The notes below the pieces were generated by a model. The model did not search any database and was not told the origin of the DNA. It saw only the letters and a list, made by a program, of their open reading frames with translations. The position numbers and the translations under genes were made by a program. From Lachnospiraceae bacterium UBA3386 (lineage in GTDB: Bacteria > Bacillota > Clostridia > Lachnospirales > Lachnospiraceae), in contig DEPS01000198.1 of assembly GCA_002358875.1 (NCBI GenBank), positions 11,852 to 17,001 on the forward strand: a DNA stretch of 5,150 nt. Reading direction: 5' to 3'. This document shows, in pieces, positions 3,968 through 5,150 of this stretch (within the stretch, counting starts at the first letter, position 1; every line of letters begins with the position of its first letter).

Positions 3968-5150
3968 ATGACAATGACATTGGACAGGCTCAATGAAATT
4001 AAAAGGAAAAACGAGGAGCTGGTCATGGTCCGCAGGCTGGTCGCCTCCAAGGCCGAGGAGATGGCGAAGCATACCGCCTACCGCAAGCAGATCCTGGTCT
4101 GCGGCGGCACGGGCTGCACCTCTTCCGGAAGCCACAAGGTGGTCGATGCCCTGGAGTCCGAGATAAAGGAAAAGAACCTGACCGACGTCCTCGTCGTGAA
4201 GACGGGCTGCTTTGGCCTGTGCGCGCTGGGCCCCGTCGTGATCGTTTATCCCGAGGGTGCCTTCTATTCGCAGACTACGCCCGAGGGCGCCAAGAGGATT
4301 ATCGACGAGCACATCATCCAGGGCAAGATCTGCAAGGATCTCCTCTATCCCGAGACAGTGCATGAGGACGGCGAGATCCTTCCCCTGAGCAAGACGAATT
4401 TCTATGCCAAGCAGATGCGCATTGCGCTCAAGAACTGCGGCGTCATCGACCCTGAGAATATTGAAGAGTATATAGCGCTGGACGGCTACCAGGCGCTCTA
4501 CAAGGTCCTGACCTCCATGACCCAGGACCAGGTCATCGATACCATGCTGGCCTCGGGCCTTCGCGGCCGCGGCGGCGCGGGCTTCCCGACCGGGCGCAAA
4601 TGGTCCTTCTGCAAGGCGACCAAATCTGACATCAAGTATGTCTGCTGCAACGCGGACGAGGGAGACCCCGGCGCCTTCATGGACCGTTCCATTCTGGAGG
4701 GCGACCCCCACGCCGTCCTGGAGGCCATGGCCATCGCCGGCTATACGATCGGGGCCAGCCAGGGTTATGTCTATGTCCGTGCGGAATATCCCATCGCGGT
4801 CGAGCGCCTCAAGATCGCCATTGCCCAGGCCAGGGAGTACGGCCTCCTCGGGAAGGACATCTTCGGGACCGGCTTTGACTTCGACGTCGAGATCCGTCTG
4901 GGCGCGGGCGCCTTCGTCTGTGGTGAGGAGACGGCCCTGATGACCTCCATCGAAGGAAAGCGCGGCGAGCCCCGCCCCAGGCCTCCCTTCCCCGCTGTGG
5001 AAGGCCTCTTCAAGAAGCCCACTGTTCTCAACAACGTGGAGACCTATGCCAACGTAGCCCAGATCATCCTGAAGGGCCCCGAATGGTATTCCTCCATCGG
5101 AACCGAGACCTCCAAGGGCACCAAGGTGTTCGCGCTGGGCGGCAAGATCA
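3968..5150 (+). CDS. nuoF: NuoF/HydB-family NADH- and FMN-binding flavoprotein subunit (3' end outside window)
   Basis: ATG 3968 follows AGGAGG (3954-3959, inside the end of the previous gene) with an 8-nt spacer; the frame is open to the window end, giving 394 residues of an expected ~600. Residues 1-35 are charged and helical. Residues 41-115 form an extra thioredoxin-like [2Fe-2S] domain with Cys45, Cys50, Cys81 and Cys85, a fusion typical of HydB/HndC-type proteins and absent from E. coli NuoF. The NuoF core then shows the glycine-rich GRGGAGFPTG (200-209), NADEGDPGAFMDR (228-240), GAGAFVCGEETAL (312-324) and RPPFPAVEGLF...PTVLNNVETYANV motifs for FMN and NADH binding. The C-terminal [4Fe-4S] and ferredoxin-like parts would lie beyond 5150. 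It should oxidise NADH or reduce NAD+ via FMN together with the upstream NuoE-type subunit. A second in-frame ATG at 3974 is less well spaced. Confidence 0.95.
   Translation, partial: MTMTLDRLNEIKRKNEELVMVRRLVASKAEEMAKHTAYRKQILVCGGTGCTSSGSHKVVDALESEIKEKNLTDVLVVKTGCFGLCALGPVVIVYPEGAFYSQTTPEGAKRIIDEHIIQGKICKDLLYPETVHEDGEILPLSKTNFYAKQMRIALKNCGVIDPENIEEYIALDGYQALYKVLTSMTQDQVIDTMLASGLRGRGGAGFPTGRKWSFCKATKSDIKYVCCNADEGDPGAFMDRSILEGDPHAVLEAMAIAGYTIGASQGYVYVRAEYPIAVERLKIAIAQAREYGLLGKDIFGTGFDFDVEIRLGAGAFVCGEETALMTSIEGKRGEPRPRPPFPAVEGLFKKPTVLNNVETYANVAQIILKGPEWYSSIGTETSKGTKVFALGGKI

Noticed and set aside
3923..4711. 262-codon minus-strand open frame opposite nuoF
   Set aside because: It is antisense to a gene with unmistakable NuoF motifs, has low-complexity composition and matches no family I recognise.

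Overview
The window looks like chromosomal DNA of an anaerobic Bacillota (Clostridia), plausibly a gut commensal. The evidence is strong AGGAGG-type ribosome sites, short intergenic gaps, a lipobox lipoprotein, Clostridia-style secreted repeat proteins (MBG, Fn3-like and Big_2-like modules) and a NuoE/NuoF pair of the kind found in electron-bifurcating hydrogenase or formate dehydrogenase operons. No species can be assigned. All five genes lie on the + strand.

Left part (1-3215) is a three-gene cell-surface block. (1) The 3' end of a secreted beta-rich surface protein ends at 521; its base composition drops sharply in the middle. (2) A 170-residue lipoprotein (659-1171) follows. (3) A 666-residue secreted protein (1215-3215) is the remarkable gene. 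Its predicted signal peptide ends exactly before Met1 of a domain that matches 66 of 76 residues of human ubiquitin. This is followed by MBG-type repeats, Fn3-like segments and a C-terminal Big_2-like domain. All seven ubiquitin lysines and the L8/I44/H68/V70 patch are kept. Arg42, Arg72 and the RLRGG tail are replaced, so the domain looks built to be seen by ubiquitin-binding proteins but not to be conjugated. Two abutting 19-nt palindromic repeats lie across the lipoprotein stop codon, just before the ubiquitin gene.

Middle part (3216-3475) has no gene. It holds a small hairpin, a strong Rho-independent terminator, a probable promoter for the next operon, several short dyads in that operon's leader, and an unexpected 13-nt perfect (about 26-nt imperfect) inverted repeat enclosing about 150 bp, which resembles the ends of a small mobile element.

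Right part (3476-5150) is the start of a redox operon: a complete NuoE/HydC-type [2Fe-2S] subunit and, three bases downstream, the first 394 residues of a NuoF/HydB-type NADH- and FMN-binding subunit cut by the window end. Together they would form the NAD(H)-oxidising/reducing module of a cytoplasmic complex whose catalytic subunit should lie downstream. This metabolic operon appears to be transcribed separately from the surface block.
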